A DNA stretch of 5,704 nucleotides. Source: Gammaproteobacteria bacterium. GTDB taxonomy: Bacteria; Pseudomonadota; Gammaproteobacteria; GCA-001735895. The stretch is from positions 1-5,704 of the forward strand of contig JAPUFZ010000341.1 in assembly GCA_027293245.1 (NCBI GenBank), in the 5' to 3' direction. The translations under genes and the position numbers were made by a program. Positions 5,518 to 5,704 of this stretch are shown here, piece by piece. How positions within the stretch are numbered: position 1 is the stretch's first letter; each line of letters starts with the position of its first letter. The notes below the pieces were generated by a model. The model was not told the origin of the DNA. It did no database searches and saw only the letters and a list, made by a program, of their open reading frames with translations.

Positions 5518-5704
5518 ATGAACCAATCAGCGGCCTTATGGGCTCCTAGTCAAGATCAAATTAACCAGTCGTTGATGAATGAATTCAGGTTGTTCGTGAA
5601 TGACCATTGCAACCAGTCATTTGGTGGCTATGACGAACTCTATCGATGGTCAATTGACGAAAAGGAAGACTTCTGGTCAGTGCTCTGGGATTACAGCGGC
5701 GTCA
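5518..5704 (+). CDS. aacS: Acetoacetyl-CoA synthetase (acetoacetate-CoA ligase), N-terminal fragment
   Basis: The gene is cut by the right edge; 62 codons are visible out of about 650 expected. This ANL-superfamily enzyme activates acetoacetate to acetoacetyl-CoA with ATP, giving AMP and pyrophosphate, and feeds ketone bodies or acetoacetate into central metabolism. The visible part fits the acetyl-CoA-synthetase-like N-terminal region of this family: ALWAPSQDQI (6-15), FRLFVND (24-30), a YDELYRWSID stretch (39-48) and FWSVLWDYSGV (52-62), matching the usual L-W-x-P...RW-S...FW..LWD..GV pattern. ATG 5518 has GGTGA seven bases upstream. The catalytic AMP-binding domain lies beyond the window, so intactness cannot be judged. 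Propionyl-CoA or acetyl-CoA synthetase is less likely because their N-termini differ. The gene points away from the PuuE-like gene and shares its upstream region. Confidence 0.8.
   Translation, partial: MNQSAALWAPSQDQINQSLMNEFRLFVNDHCNQSFGGYDELYRWSIDEKEDFWSVLWDYSGV

Overview
This window looks like part of a proteobacterial chromosome, most likely an aerobic and probably marine or environmental gammaproteobacterium. That reading rests on moderate GC, tight catabolic gene spacing, dispersed palindromic intergenic repeats and the style of the CoA-metabolism genes. The taxonomic placement is an inference, because there is no rRNA or other marker gene in the window.

Left part (1-2713, + strand): a two-gene catabolic unit. 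The first gene is an NDP-forming acyl-CoA synthetase (acetate-CoA ligase type), cut off at its 5' end by the window edge. Four bases after its stop comes a crotonase-family protein that closely resembles E. coli carnitinyl-CoA dehydratase (CaiD). The simplest reading is that the ligase makes a CoA thioester, possibly of carnitine, crotonobetaine or gamma-butyrobetaine, and the crotonase hydrates or dehydrates it. The ligase substrate is inferred from the neighbour only.

Middle (2714-4439): an accessory-looking segment. It starts with about 300 bp of repeat DNA holding a half copy and a full copy of a palindromic repeat (here called A, arm ttaaaggtgacggaggg), with a 97-bp composite palindrome (here called B) between them. 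Next is one gene for a DUF4143-type AAA ATPase with a PD-(D/E)XK-like C-terminus. After it, another copy of A lies in the convergent intergenic space. The ATPase gene is therefore bracketed by copies of the same palindrome.

Right part (4440-5704): a minus-strand NodB-fold protein close to the allantoinase PuuE but altered in some family motifs. It is divergent from a plus-strand gene cut by the right edge, whose first 62 codons match the N-terminus of acetoacetyl-CoA synthetase (AacS). The two share a 151-bp intergenic region.

No tRNA, rRNA, CRISPR array, transposase or phage gene was seen. I did not find a clearly new multi-gene system. The points most worth following are the repeat-bracketed ATPase, the pairing of an NDP-forming ligase with CaiD, and the motif-altered PuuE relative.
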